From contig NZ_CP012677.1 of the NCBI RefSeq assembly GCF_001294625.1, positions 744,001-808,000 of the forward strand: DNA of 64,000 nucleotides. The letters are read 5' to 3'. The DNA comes from Arthrobacter alpinus (GTDB lineage Bacteria; Actinomycetota; Actinomycetes; Actinomycetales; Micrococcaceae). Both the position numbers and the translations under genes were made by a program. The notes below the pieces were generated by a model. The model ran no database searches. It was not told the origin of the DNA and saw nothing but the letters and a program-made list of their open reading frames with translations. This document shows, one piece after another, positions 55,645-64,000 of the stretch; position 1 is the first letter of the stretch, and every line of letters starts with the position of its first letter.

Positions 55645-58101
55645 GTGACTGATTCTGCTGCCGCCCTGATCCGACCCGACGCCGCCACCATTGAGACGCG
55701 TATAGCCACGGCCATTGCCGCAGAGCTGGGAGTCCGTGTGGCCCAGGTCCGCGCCGCCATTGGGCTGCTGGACGACGGCGCGAGCGTGCCCTTCATTGCC
55801 CGGTACCGGAAAGAGGCCACCGGGACCCTGGACGACACCGCGCTCCGTGACCTTGAGGAGCGGCTGCGCTACCTCCGCGAGCTTCAGGCCCGGCGCCTGG
55901 CGGTCTTGGAAACCATCCACGGACTCGGCAAGCTCACGGCCGTGCTGCGCTCCGCCATTGACGCCGCTGCCACCAAATCGGAGCTGGAAGACCTTTACCT
56001 GCCGTACAAGTCGACCCGCAAAACCAAGGCCGACGCCGCCCGTGAAGCTGGGCTGGAACCTCTCCTCGACGTGTTGCTGGCTAACCCGGCACTGACCCCC
56101 GGCGTGGCCGCCGACGCCTACGTTAGCGCTGCCAAGGGCGTGCCCAGCCCCGACGATGCGCTGGCCGGTGCCCGCGCCATCCTGATTGAGCGGGCAGGGC
56201 AGGACGCGGCGCTGGTGGGGGAGCTTCGGGAACGGCTATGGAAGACGGGCCGGCTGGGCTCGAAAGTGAAAACCGGCAAGACCGCTGAGGGTGAGAAGTT
56301 CAAGGACTACTTTGACTTTTCCCAACCGCCCCACACGCTGCCCAGTCACAGGGTTCTGGCCCTGCTGCGCGGCGAAAAGGAGGGCGTGCTGACACTGGAT
56401 TTGGCTGAGGCCAACACCCGCGACGCCGACGCGCACGCGCAGGCCCGCGCCGCCTATGAAAACGCCGTGGCTCATTCCCTGGGCATCAGCGAGTCCGGCC
56501 GTGCTGCGGACACCTGGCTGATGACAAGTGCCCGCTTGGCCTGGCGCACCCGCATCCTGACCCGGCTTTCCGTGGACCTGCGGGTCCGGATGTTCCAACG
56601 CGCCGAGGAGGAATCGGTGCGCGTCTTTGCCGCCAATCTGCGCGATGTGCTGCTGGCGGCACCGGCCGGAAACAAGGCAACCCTGGGCTTAGACCCGGGC
56701 CTGCGCACCGGCACCAAGGTGGCCGTAGTTGACGGCACCGGCAAGGTGGTCGCCACCGACACGATTTACCCGCACGCCCCCGCCAAGCGATGGAATGAAG
56801 CCCTCGCCACCCTGCACGCGTTGGCGCTCAAGCATCAGGTGGAACTGGTGGCTATCGGCAACGGGACCGCGAGCCGGGAAACCGACAAGCTGGCCGCGGA
56901 ACTGCTGGCCGAACTCAAGCACAGCAACCCCAAGATGAAGGTGACCAAACTGGTAGTCTCCGAGGCCGGCGCCTCGGTCTACTCGGCGTCGGCCCTGGCC
57001 AGCGCCGAACTGCCCGGCATGGACGTCTCCTTGCGCGGGGCCGTCTCGATCGCCCGCCGCCTGCAGGACCCGTTGGCTGAACTCGTCAAGATCGATCCCC
57101 AGTCCATCGGTGTGGGCCAGTACCAGCACGACCTCACCCCGGCCAAGCTGGAACGCTCCCTGGACGCCGTCGTCGAGGACTGCGTGAACGCCGTGGGTGT
57201 GGACCTGAACATGGCTTCCCCGGCGCTGCTCTCGCGGGTGGCAGGGGTGGGGCCGTTACTGAGCGAGAACATTGTGGCCCACAGGAACCAGCACGGCCCG
57301 TTCAGCAAGCGGCGGGACCTGCTGAAGGTGGCGCGGCTGGGCCCGAAGGCCTTCGAGCAATGCGCCGGGTTCCTGCGCATCACCGGCGGCTCGGAGCCTC
57401 TCGATGCCTCCAGCGTCCACCCGGAGGCCTATGGGCTGGCGCGGAAGATCCTCACCTCCGTGGGTGCCCAGGCCGCCGAGATCTCCGGAGGGGTGGGTGC
57501 AGCCGCAAGCGTCAACCCGGGCGAGTTTGTCGATGGCAGCTTTGGTCTGCCCACCGTCAAGGACATTGTGGCCGAGCTACAAAAACCCGGCCGCGACCCC
57601 CGCCCCCGCTTTGAAACCGCCACGTTCGCCGAAGGCATTGAGAAGATCACCGACCTTCGCCCCGGCATGATCCTGGAAGGGGTGGTCTCCAATGTGGCGG
57701 CCTTTGGCGCGTTCGTTGACATCGGCGTGCACCAGGACGGGCTGGTCCACGTCTCCGCCCTGAGCAACTCCTTTGTCTCCGACCCGCATGCCGTGGTTAA
57801 ATCCGGCCAGGTGGTCCGGGTCTTGGTCCTGGAGGTGGAGCCCGAGCGCAAACGGATTTCCCTCACCTTGCGCCTTGACGATCAGGTCACGTCGGCGCCG
57901 GGCACCGGCCGCACCCGCGAGGCAGGTGAGCGGAAGGGGAACGACGCCGGCTCCGGGAAGTCGGCGCGCACCCCACCCCGGGCGGGCGGCCAGTCTCGCC
58001 CTAGCGCCCAGCCAGCCCGTCAACCGCGTGCGGCAACAGCCCCGCCGTCGGCCAACACGGCCATGGCCGAGGCCCTGCGCCGGGCAGGTCTGGGAAAATA
58101 G
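55645..58101 (+). CDS. tex: Tex-family RNA-binding transcription accessory protein
   Basis: This 818-residue protein has the Tex layout: an N-terminal HTH-like region (SVPFIARYRKEATGTLDD), a YqgF/RuvC-like domain from about 347 (LGLDPGLRTGTKVAVVD), HhH repeats at about 500-570 and an S1 domain at about 672-745 (GMILEGVVSNVAAFGAFVD). A basic, Pro/Arg/Ala-rich tail follows. The GTG at 55645 is chosen because CAGAAT lies 7 bases upstream and the in-frame extension looks non-coding. Tex proteins bind nucleic acids and affect transcription. Confidence 0.94.
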   Translation: MTDSAAALIRPDAATIETRIATAIAAELGVRVAQVRAAIGLLDDGASVPFIARYRKEATGTLDDTALRDLEERLRYLRELQARRLAVLETIHGLGKLTAVLRSAIDAAATKSELEDLYLPYKSTRKTKADAAREAGLEPLLDVLLANPALTPGVAADAYVSAAKGVPSPDDALAGARAILIERAGQDAALVGELRERLWKTGRLGSKVKTGKTAEGEKFKDYFDFSQPPHTLPSHRVLALLRGEKEGVLTLDLAEANTRDADAHAQARAAYENAVAHSLGISESGRAADTWLMTSARLAWRTRILTRLSVDLRVRMFQRAEEESVRVFAANLRDVLLAAPAGNKATLGLDPGLRTGTKVAVVDGTGKVVATDTIYPHAPAKRWNEALATLHALALKHQVELVAIGNGTASRETDKLAAELLAELKHSNPKMKVTKLVVSEAGASVYSASALASAELPGMDVSLRGAVSIARRLQDPLAELVKIDPQSIGVGQYQHDLTPAKLERSLDAVVEDCVNAVGVDLNMASPALLSRVAGVGPLLSENIVAHRNQHGPFSKRRDLLKVARLGPKAFEQCAGFLRITGGSEPLDASSVHPEAYGLARKILTSVGAQAAEISGGVGAAASVNPGEFVDGSFGLPTVKDIVAELQKPGRDPRPRFETATFAEGIEKITDLRPGMILEGVVSNVAAFGAFVDIGVHQDGLVHVSALSNSFVSDPHAVVKSGQVVRVLVLEVEPERKRISLTLRLDDQVTSAPGTGRTREAGERKGNDAGSGKSARTPPRAGGQSRPSAQPARQPRAATAPPSANTAMAEALRRAGLGK

Positions 58102-58235
58102 GGCGGGACCGCCAGCCCGTCAGTCAATAATTCGATATATCTCAGGTTCTGCCCAAAATTTCAATCAGTGATTCGCCAAAAGTCATAAACACGTCATATT
58201 CTTGCTCCCTCACTAGCTTTCTTCCACACTGGAGA
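58102..58235. other. Untranslated region before the riboswitch
   Basis: After tex there is an AT-rich stretch (about 58125-58230) without a gene, probably holding the metYX promoter. Confidence 0.4.
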
Positions 58236-58350
58236 TAGGTCATGAGTGTCAGCGATTTGCCCCGGCTCGCTGACCGGCAACCCTCCACCGTGGTGGGGTG
58301 CCCCGGGTGAAGACCTGGTACCGAACCGCCCGGTTTCGGTGCAAGCGCGG
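58236..58350 (+). ncRNA. SAM-IV riboswitch controlling metYX
   Basis: The stretch has the SAM-IV layout known from Actinobacteria. P1 is formed by AGGTC (58237-58241) and GACCT (58312-58316). The core has GTCAGCG...CGCTGAC as P2, then CGGCAACCCTCCACC and GGTGGGGTGCCCCGGGTGA. A downstream hairpin (ACCGAA...TTCGGT, about 58320-58341) supplies the extra 3' element that separates SAM-IV from SAM-I. S-adenosylmethionine binding should shut off the two methionine genes that follow; the metY start is about 75 bp away. Confidence 0.88.
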
Positions 58351-58425
58351 GCCGCACGGCTCATCTTCCCCTTTGGGGCCAAGGTGGGCCATTGTTGCAG
58401 GCCTCTACTGTGAAGGAATCCATTC

Positions 58426-59742
58426 ATGAGTAACGGTTGGTCATTTGAAACCCGTCAGATCCACGTAGGCCAGGAGCCGGATGTCACCACCGGTGCCCGC
58501 GCCCTGCCGATCTACCAGACAACATCCTTTGTGTTCCCGTCCACCGAGAGCGCCGCGGCACGGTTTGCCCTGACAGAACTGGAACCGATTTACACCCGCC
58601 TCGGCAACCCCACCCAGGATGCCGTTGAGCAGCGCATCGCCAGCCTGGAAGGCGGCGTCGGCGCCCTGCTGCTCTCCTCAGGCCAGGCCGCCACCACCTT
58701 CGCCATCTTGAACCTGGCCCAGGCCGGGGATCACATTGTCTCCAGCCCCAGCGTGTACGGCGGCACGTTCAACCTCTTGGCGCACACCTTGAAGAAGCTG
58801 GGCATCGACGTCACTTTTGTCTCGGACCCGGACAACTTGGATGAATGGCGCTCAGCCGTCCAGCCGAACACCAAGGCGTTCTTTGGCGAGACCGTCTCCA
58901 ACCCGCGCCAGGACGTGCTGGACCTGGAAAACATCAGCGCCATCGCCCATGAAGCAGGCGTGCCGCTGATTGTCGACAACACCTTGGCCACCCCGTACCT
59001 GATCCGCCCCCTAGAGTGGGGTGCGGACATTGTCATCCACTCCGCCACCAAATACTTGGGCGGACACGGCACGGCCATTGGCGGGGTGATTGTCGACGGC
59101 GGCAAGTTCGACTTCGCAGCGGACCCGGAAAAGTTCCCCGGCTTCAACACCCCGGATGAGACGTACAACGGTCTGGTCTACGCTCGAGACCTTGGCGTCG
59201 GCAGTGCCCTGGGCGCGAATCTGGCCTACGTCCTCAAGGCCCGCGTGCAGCTACTGCGCGACCTTGGCTCAGCCATTGCCCCGTTTAACGCCTTCCTCAT
59301 CGCCCAGGGCATTGAGACACTGAGCCTGCGCATGGAACGCCACGTCAGCAACGCCGTCACAGTGGCACAGTGGCTTGAAAACAATCAGAACGTGGAATCC
59401 GTGGTTTACGCCGGCATCCCGTCCAGCCCGTGGTTTGAGCGGGGCCGCAAATACGGCCCCAAGGGCACCGGCGCAGTCATCGCTTTTGACATCGTGGGCG
59501 GCGCGGAGGCTGGCAAGCGTTTCGTTGACGGACTGGAACTGCACTCGCACGTCGCCAACCTCGGTGACGTGCGCTCCCTGGTGATCCACCCGGCGTCGAC
59601 CACTCACGCGCAACTCTCACCCGAGCAGCAGCTCGCCGCCGGAGTTCGCCCCGGACTGGTGCGCCTCTCCGTGGGCCTCGAAGGCGTGGAGGACATCATC
59701 GCCGACCTTGAAGCCGGTTTTCGCGCAGCAAAATCAGCGTGA
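58426..59742 (+). CDS. metY: O-acetylhomoserine sulfhydrylase
   Basis: This 438-residue PLP enzyme makes homocysteine from O-acetylhomoserine and sulfide. The Cys/Met-metabolism signatures are clear: PIYQTTSFVF, YTRLGNPTQDAVEQRIASLE, the aspartate region VDNTLATPYL and the PLP lysine in HSATKYLGGHG. GAAGGAA precedes the ATG. Control by the SAM-IV riboswitch and overlap with metX (GTGA) support its role in methionine synthesis. Confidence 0.96.
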   Translation: MSNGWSFETRQIHVGQEPDVTTGARALPIYQTTSFVFPSTESAAARFALTELEPIYTRLGNPTQDAVEQRIASLEGGVGALLLSSGQAATTFAILNLAQAGDHIVSSPSVYGGTFNLLAHTLKKLGIDVTFVSDPDNLDEWRSAVQPNTKAFFGETVSNPRQDVLDLENISAIAHEAGVPLIVDNTLATPYLIRPLEWGADIVIHSATKYLGGHGTAIGGVIVDGGKFDFAADPEKFPGFNTPDETYNGLVYARDLGVGSALGANLAYVLKARVQLLRDLGSAIAPFNAFLIAQGIETLSLRMERHVSNAVTVAQWLENNQNVESVVYAGIPSSPWFERGRKYGPKGTGAVIAFDIVGGAEAGKRFVDGLELHSHVANLGDVRSLVIHPASTTHAQLSPEQQLAAGVRPGLVRLSVGLEGVEDIIADLEAGFRAAKSA

Positions 59743-60953
59743 CACCGGTAAGTCCGACGGCGGCGGAGGTGAATGTGCGCTCCCCTGAGGCAGGAACCGG
59801 AACACCAATTCCGGCCAGTGCGCCCTGGTCTGCGGCTGTGGGACAGGGCGGCGGTGTGCTGCGCTCCGTGGACATCGGCGCCCTTGAGCTGGAGGCGGGC
59901 GGGGAGTTGCCGACCGTCACCCTGGCGTTTGAATGCTGGGGTGTTTTGAACGCGGCAGGCACCAACGCAGTGCTCATCCAGCACGCGCTGACCGGCAGCA
60001 CCCATGTCAGCCGAGGTGACTCCGAGGAGGACGGTTGGTGGGAGGGCCTGGTTGGGCCGGGCGAGGTCATCGACACGGACAAGTACTTTGTGGTGGCGGC
60101 GAACATGCTCGGCGGATGCTACGGCACCACCGGACCCTCCAGCATTGCCGCCGACGGTGCACCTTACGGTTCCCGGTTCCCCTTGGTCACCATCCGCGAT
60201 TCCGTGGTGGCGGAGGCGCGGTTGGCGGACAGGCTCGGCATCACCTCATGGCACGCGGTCATTGGCGGGTCCATGGGCGGGGCCAGGGCGCTGGAATGGG
60301 CGGTGACGTTCCCGGAACGAGTGCGACGGTGCGCGGTGGTGGCCTCCTGCGCGGCAAGCACCGCCGAGCAGATAGCGTTTTCGCAGGCCCAGGTGTTGGC
60401 CATCCGCCAGGACCCCCATTTCGCCGGCGGGGACTACTACGACGGCGCAGCACCCACCTCGGGCTTGGGATTGGCCCGGCGGATCGCCCACATCACCTAC
60501 CGCTCCGAAACGGAGATGGAACAACGCTTTGGGCGGGCCGCGCAGGACGGTGAAAACCCGCTGCACCTCGGGCGGCTTCGCCCGGTGGTGGGAGGTTCCT
60601 TTGCCGGCCGCTACCAGGTGGAAAGCTATCTTGACCACCAAGCACGCAAACTGGTGAGCCGTTTTGACGCCAACAGTTACATTGTCATCACCGAGGCCCT
60701 GATGAGCCATGATGTGACGCGCGGCCGCGGTACCTTGACGCAGGCCCTGACCCGGACCGAAGGGGTGCAGTTCCTTGTTGCCGCCGTTAGCAGCGACAGG
60801 CTGTACTTCCCGTCCCAGTCACAGGAACTGGCCGCGGCCCTGCCCGGGGACGTAAAAGTGCACAACATCGACTCCGCCATTGGGCACGACGGGTTCTTGA
60901 CCGAGGTAGGGACTGTGGGGGATCTGCTGCGGGAGTCCTTCTTCGCGCAGTAG
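59739..60953 (+). CDS. metX: Homoserine O-acetyltransferase
   Basis: This 404-residue alpha/beta-hydrolase acetylates homoserine using acetyl-CoA. The nucleophile serine is in VIGGSMGGARALEW, and the catalytic His near the end is in GHDGFLTE. QHALTGSTHVSR and GGCYGTTGPSS are typical MetX blocks. It starts at a GTG overlapping the metY stop by 4 bases, so the two are co-translated under the same riboswitch. Some MetX-like enzymes use succinyl-CoA; the sequence alone does not settle this. Confidence 0.95.
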   Translation: MTPVSPTAAEVNVRSPEAGTGTPIPASAPWSAAVGQGGGVLRSVDIGALELEAGGELPTVTLAFECWGVLNAAGTNAVLIQHALTGSTHVSRGDSEEDGWWEGLVGPGEVIDTDKYFVVAANMLGGCYGTTGPSSIAADGAPYGSRFPLVTIRDSVVAEARLADRLGITSWHAVIGGSMGGARALEWAVTFPERVRRCAVVASCAASTAEQIAFSQAQVLAIRQDPHFAGGDYYDGAAPTSGLGLARRIAHITYRSETEMEQRFGRAAQDGENPLHLGRLRPVVGGSFAGRYQVESYLDHQARKLVSRFDANSYIVITEALMSHDVTRGRGTLTQALTRTEGVQFLVAAVSSDRLYFPSQSQELAAALPGDVKVHNIDSAIGHDGFLTEVGTVGDLLRESFFAQ

Positions 60954-60966
60954 ACCCCGGTGCCGC

Positions 60967-61398
60967 TTAGAACGCCTTGAAGATCGCTTCGCGGTGGATG
61001 GCGTACTGTTCGGCCGTGACCTGGCCGCTGCGGCGGGCGGAGTCGAGGGCGTCCAGCTGGCGCTTGAGCTCGGCCTCGGCCCGCATCCGCTCGTTGGCGA
61101 ACCCGGTGGTTTGGTGCCCGTGCGAACTGTCGTAATTTTTCATCGGGACACCGTTGAGCAGGGTACCTGAGTAGGGGGTCTGGTTTGCCTGGTGTGCGAC
61201 GCCGGGCTGTCCGGTGGGAGAAGGCGGGCCATACGGGTTAGAGTCCCGTGCCCGTTTCTTCCGGCCTGCGGCCCTGACGAAACTTGAAAAGAGTGCCAAG
61301 CCGATGATGATGAAAATGAACCACGGCTGGAGCGAGAAAGAACTCGAAGATGACGCGGCCACGTCACCGGCCGACACTAGGTTGAGCACACTAAGCAC
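60967..61398 (-). CDS. Membrane protein with SHOCT-like C-terminus
   Basis: The protein is 143 residues. One hydrophobic segment (PWFIFIIIGLALFSSFV) at about 25-42 is followed by a basic stretch (AAGRKKRAR), a Pro/Gly/Asn-rich linker and a C-terminal helical hairpin (LKRQLDALDSARRSGQVTAEQ) that fits the SHOCT pattern. Such domains usually help oligomerise membrane proteins. It converges with metX, 13 bp away. Specific function unknown. Confidence 0.7.
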   Translation of the reverse strand: MLSVLNLVSAGDVAASSSSSFSLQPWFIFIIIGLALFSSFVRAAGRKKRARDSNPYGPPSPTGQPGVAHQANQTPYSGTLLNGVPMKNYDSSHGHQTTGFANERMRAEAELKRQLDALDSARRSGQVTAEQYAIHREAIFKAF

Positions 61399-61593
61399 AA
61401 CACACCTCTTCTAAGTTCGAAGCGCAGAATGTTCGCGCTTCTTCCCATCTTAGTCTTGAAAGCAGATCTTGGCCTGAACGCTGGTGGGTGCGTTTGCGAC
61501 GTTGCGGCCCCATCGCCGGCTGGGGTTTCGCGGCACGGAAAATTGACAGGAAATTCGCAGACTTTACCTTGTCCATCACTCCATAGCCGCCAC

Positions 61594-61599
61594 TAGTGT
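61594..61599 (+). promoter_or_regulatory. -10 box of the leaderless transporter gene
   Basis: TAGTGT ends 7 bases before the ATG at 61607, favouring that start over the in-frame GTG at 61598. Confidence 0.35.
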
Positions 61600-61606
61600 G
61601 CACTTT

Positions 61607-63220
61607 ATGACGCACATGCCAACTGCTCCCCATGACGGGGCCAGTGCCCCGGCGGTCACTGCACGGCGCTGGTGGACGCTGACTACTGTAGCTCTCGCCC
61701 AACTCATGGTGGTGCTGGATACGACGGTGGTGAACATAGCGCTTCCCTCGGCGCAACGGGATCTTGGGTTCACCGATGGGGAGCGTCAGTGGGTGATCAC
61801 GGCCTACTCGCTGGCCTTTGGCAGCCTGCTGCTGCTGGGCGGTCGACTCTCTGACCTGCTGGGCAGAAAACGGACCTTCATCATCGGCCTGATCGGTTTT
61901 GCCGGCGCCTCCGCGCTGGGTGGCGCGGCAGGCAGCTTCGGCATGCTTGTTCTGGCCCGTGCCATCCAGGGAATGTTCGGTGCCCTGCTGGCGCCCACGG
62001 CCCTGGCCGTGTTGACCACCACGTTCACCATCCCCAAGGAACGGGCCAGGGCCTTCGGCGTCTTTGGTGCCATTGCCGGAGCCGGCGGCGCCTTCGGGCT
62101 CCTGCTGGGAGGGTTCCTCACCGAAGATTTCAACTGGCGCTGGAACCTATATATCAACGTCTTCATCGCCGTTTTCGCTGTGATCGGCGCCAGCATCTTC
62201 CTCAGCCACACAACCGTTCACGGTCCCCGCCCCAAGTTAGACATCCCCGGCACGGCGTTGGTCTGCGCCGCCTTGTTCGGCCTGGTCTACGGCTTCTCCA
62301 ATGCCGAAACCGACGGCTGGCATGCGCCGGCGACGTGGGGAATGCTCGTCGCGGCGGTGGTGCTGATGGTCGCGTTCGTGCTGTGGCAGCGCCGCGCCGC
62401 GCACCCGATCCTCCCGCTGCACATTGTGCTTGATCGCAACCGTGGTGCCGCCTACGCCTCGGTCCTGATCGCCGGTGCCGGCATGTTTGGCATCTTTTTG
62501 TTCGTCACCTACTACGTCCAGACGTCCCTGAACTATTCACCGATCCAGACGGGCATCGGCTTCCTGCCCATGATCGGGATGCTGGTCCTGGCCGCGCAGC
62601 TGTCCACCAACATCTTCTTGCCACGGTTCGGGCCCAAGATCATTGTCCCCATCGGCATGGCCCTCTCCGCAGGGGGCATGGCCTACCTGACCCACCTGAA
62701 CCTCACCAGCAGCTACGCCGGTGACCTCCTGCCGCCGCTGATGATCATCGGTTTTGGCATTGGCGCGGTCATGCCGGCGGCCATCCAGACCGCCACCTAC
62801 GGCGTGGACCGCGAGTTTGCCGGCGTCGCCTCGGCCCTGGTCAACACGAGCCAGCAGGTGGGTGGTTCCGTCGGTACAGCACTGCTAAACACCTTGGCTG
62901 CCACGGCGGCCACCAGCTACCTGGCCGCGCATGTGCCGCCGACTGCGGAGATCGCCGCCCAAGCCGCCGTCCAAAGCTACACGGTCGCGTACTGGTGTGG
63001 GGCCGGCTTCTTCGCCTTCGGGGCGGTCCTTGCTGCACTCTTGTTCCGGCGGAAGGGCCAGGGCCAGTCCCTGAACGTGGAGCACACGGGCTTGGCAGAG
63101 TCCCCGGAGGGCACGTTGGCCGACGTCGAACGGGCCGCCGTCGATCTAGCCCCAGTCGAACTGGCCGCGGCACGCCCAGCAGAAAGCCCAGCCGAACACG
63201 TGGCCCGCCATCGGGCCTAG
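61607..63220 (+). CDS. DHA2-family (14-TMS) MFS drug transporter
   Basis: The product is 537 residues. The first helix carries the DHA2 motif LDTTVVNIALPSAQRDLG, followed by motif A (GGRLSDLLGRKRTF) and many further helices to about residue 490. A charged Ala/Glu-rich tail ends the protein. These proton-driven exporters of the EmrB/QacA group expel drugs or metabolites. No adjacent TetR or MarR regulator is visible in the window. An in-frame GTG three codons upstream is an alternative start. Confidence 0.9.
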   Translation: MTHMPTAPHDGASAPAVTARRWWTLTTVALAQLMVVLDTTVVNIALPSAQRDLGFTDGERQWVITAYSLAFGSLLLLGGRLSDLLGRKRTFIIGLIGFAGASALGGAAGSFGMLVLARAIQGMFGALLAPTALAVLTTTFTIPKERARAFGVFGAIAGAGGAFGLLLGGFLTEDFNWRWNLYINVFIAVFAVIGASIFLSHTTVHGPRPKLDIPGTALVCAALFGLVYGFSNAETDGWHAPATWGMLVAAVVLMVAFVLWQRRAAHPILPLHIVLDRNRGAAYASVLIAGAGMFGIFLFVTYYVQTSLNYSPIQTGIGFLPMIGMLVLAAQLSTNIFLPRFGPKIIVPIGMALSAGGMAYLTHLNLTSSYAGDLLPPLMIIGFGIGAVMPAAIQTATYGVDREFAGVASALVNTSQQVGGSVGTALLNTLAATAATSYLAAHVPPTAEIAAQAAVQSYTVAYWCGAGFFAFGAVLAALLFRRKGQGQSLNVEHTGLAESPEGTLADVERAAVDLAPVELAAARPAESPAEHVARHRA

Positions 63221-63270
63221 GCAGTGCGCACGGGTGCGGCATTTGTGAAAAACCGGCTCGCGGGCGGAGC

Positions 63271-63999
63271 CTAGTCGTTGGCCCCGGGCAGCACCCCGGG
63301 CAGCACCCCGGGCCCGAAGACCGGCCCCGGGATGGGGCGTTTGGGTGTGATGCCGTCTCCGGAAGACTGGTGCCGCAGCCTGCGCAGCACCCACGGGACC
63401 AAGAATTCTCTGGCCCAGACCAGGTCCCCCGCCCGCGCCGTCTGCCACCTCTGCGGGGGCAGCGGGGTGGGCAGGCGCGGGACGAGCGTGTGGGGGACGT
63501 TCAGCGCATTCAAGGCCATGATGGCGATGGTGTGGTGGCCCAGCGGGGCGAAGTGTAGGCGGTCGCCAGCCCACATTTGCGGGTCGTTCAGCTGGCGCAG
63601 GGACCACATGTCGGCCACGATCGCGTCGTGCCGTGCGGCGATGGTGCGCAGGTTCTCGTTGTAGATGGCCACCCGCCCGCGCACCTTGCCCAGCACGGGG
63701 GTGTCGCGGATGTCCGGGCCGTTGAACAACAACACGGTGGCGCCGGCCGCTGTCATTGTGGCGACGGCCGCATCCAGCGACTCGGCTAGGATGTCAGGGT
63801 CGGAGCCTGGCCGGATCAGGTCGTTGCCGCCGGCGGAGATGCTGATCAGGTCGGGCTTGAGCGACAGTGCCGGTTCCAGTTGTTCACCCAGGATTTGACC
63901 CAGGAGCCGGCCGCGAATGGCCAGGTTGGCGTAGCAGAAGTCGTCCTGGTCGCGGCTGAGCTCCTCGGCGACCCTGTCCGCCCAGCCGCGGTAACCGCC
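63271..63999 (-). CDS. SGNH/GDSL hydrolase, 5' truncated by the window edge
   Basis: At least 242 residues are visible; the frame stays open to the window end, so the start and the GDS nucleophile block lie outside. GGYRGWADRVAEELS, LISISAGGNDLIRPG (the block III Asn) and the catalytic DRLHFAPLGHH (D-x-x-H) are typical of SGNH lipases/esterases. The C-terminus has a 12-bp tandem repeat (63282-63305) coding VLPG units. Substrate unknown. Confidence 0.88.
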   Translation of the reverse strand, partial: GGYRGWADRVAEELSRDQDDFCYANLAIRGRLLGQILGEQLEPALSLKPDLISISAGGNDLIRPGSDPDILAESLDAAVATMTAAGATVLLFNGPDIRDTPVLGKVRGRVAIYNENLRTIAARHDAIVADMWSLRQLNDPQMWAGDRLHFAPLGHHTIAIMALNALNVPHTLVPRLPTPLPPQRWQTARAGDLVWAREFLVPWVLRRLRHQSSGDGITPKRPIPGPVFGPGVLPGVLPGAND

Positions 64000-64000
64000 C

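Noticed and set aside
63282..63305. Tandem 12-bp repeat as a start of a repeat array
   Set aside because: Only two units and they encode VLPG repeats in the C-terminus of the SGNH hydrolase; no CRISPR-like spacing occurs anywhere in the window.

Overview
The window is GC-rich, densely coded actinobacterial chromosome. The gene content (gatCAB, an actinobacterial-type ligA, a SAM-IV riboswitch in front of metYX, efeUOB under a DtxR/IdeR-like box, and a MoxR/DUF58/transglutaminase/FHA/kinase cluster) and many apparently leaderless starts fit Micrococcaceae, most likely Arthrobacter or a close relative. The genus is an inference; there is no rRNA in the window.

Region 1 (1-20912) is the most distinctive part. 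It starts with the 3' portion of a giant surface-type protein built of Ig/cadherin-like and fibronectin III repeats. Then comes a tight, mostly overlapping run of genes: MoxR ATPase, DUF58 protein, membrane transglutaminase-like protein whose catalytic Cys is replaced, zinc-ribbon/RDD/FHA protein, PP2C phosphatase, zinc-ribbon/FHA protein, membrane Ser/Thr kinase, FHA/DNA-binding-like protein, and a 1478-residue FHA/FtsK-SpoIIIE ATPase. A lone 88-residue WXG100 protein follows. The ATPase resembles the Firmicutes EssC (type VIIb) secretion motor more than mycobacterial EccC. The cluster reads as a phosphorylation-controlled, minimal type VII-like secretion or envelope system and is the best candidate for an under-described system here.

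Region 2 (20950-33246) is mainly housekeeping: ligA, an inositol-phosphatase-family gene, a family III CoA-transferase (with a LexA-box-like site upstream), an AbiEi/DUF559-like gene, a GNAT acetyltransferase, a LssY_C membrane protein, gatCAB with a strong terminator, and a small PP2C-like protein.

Region 3 (33247-37855) looks accessory. It has an AT-rich stretch with a short lipoprotein and a small membrane protein, an APC-like permease, a small unknown gene, and a formylglycine-generating enzyme with an intact Cys pair but no visible sulfatase.

Region 4 (38021-48452) is catabolic: a LysR regulator divergent from tdh-kbl (threonine degradation), a LysE-family pseudogene, a solitary hutI, a phosphoesterase pseudogene, and an amino-sugar type operon (SIS isomerase, ROK kinase, PfkB kinase, class II aldolase, DeoR regulator) with a 19-bp hairpin after its first gene.

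Region 5 (48466-64000) holds efeUOB iron uptake, a phosphoglycerate-mutase-family phosphatase and a CPBP protease facing away from each other, a tiny membrane-protein gene overlapping a truncated PadR gene next to a hairpin-rich intergenic repeat, a glyoxalase-like protein, tex, a SAM-IV riboswitch with metY-metX, a SHOCT-type protein, a DHA2 drug transporter and a truncated SGNH hydrolase.
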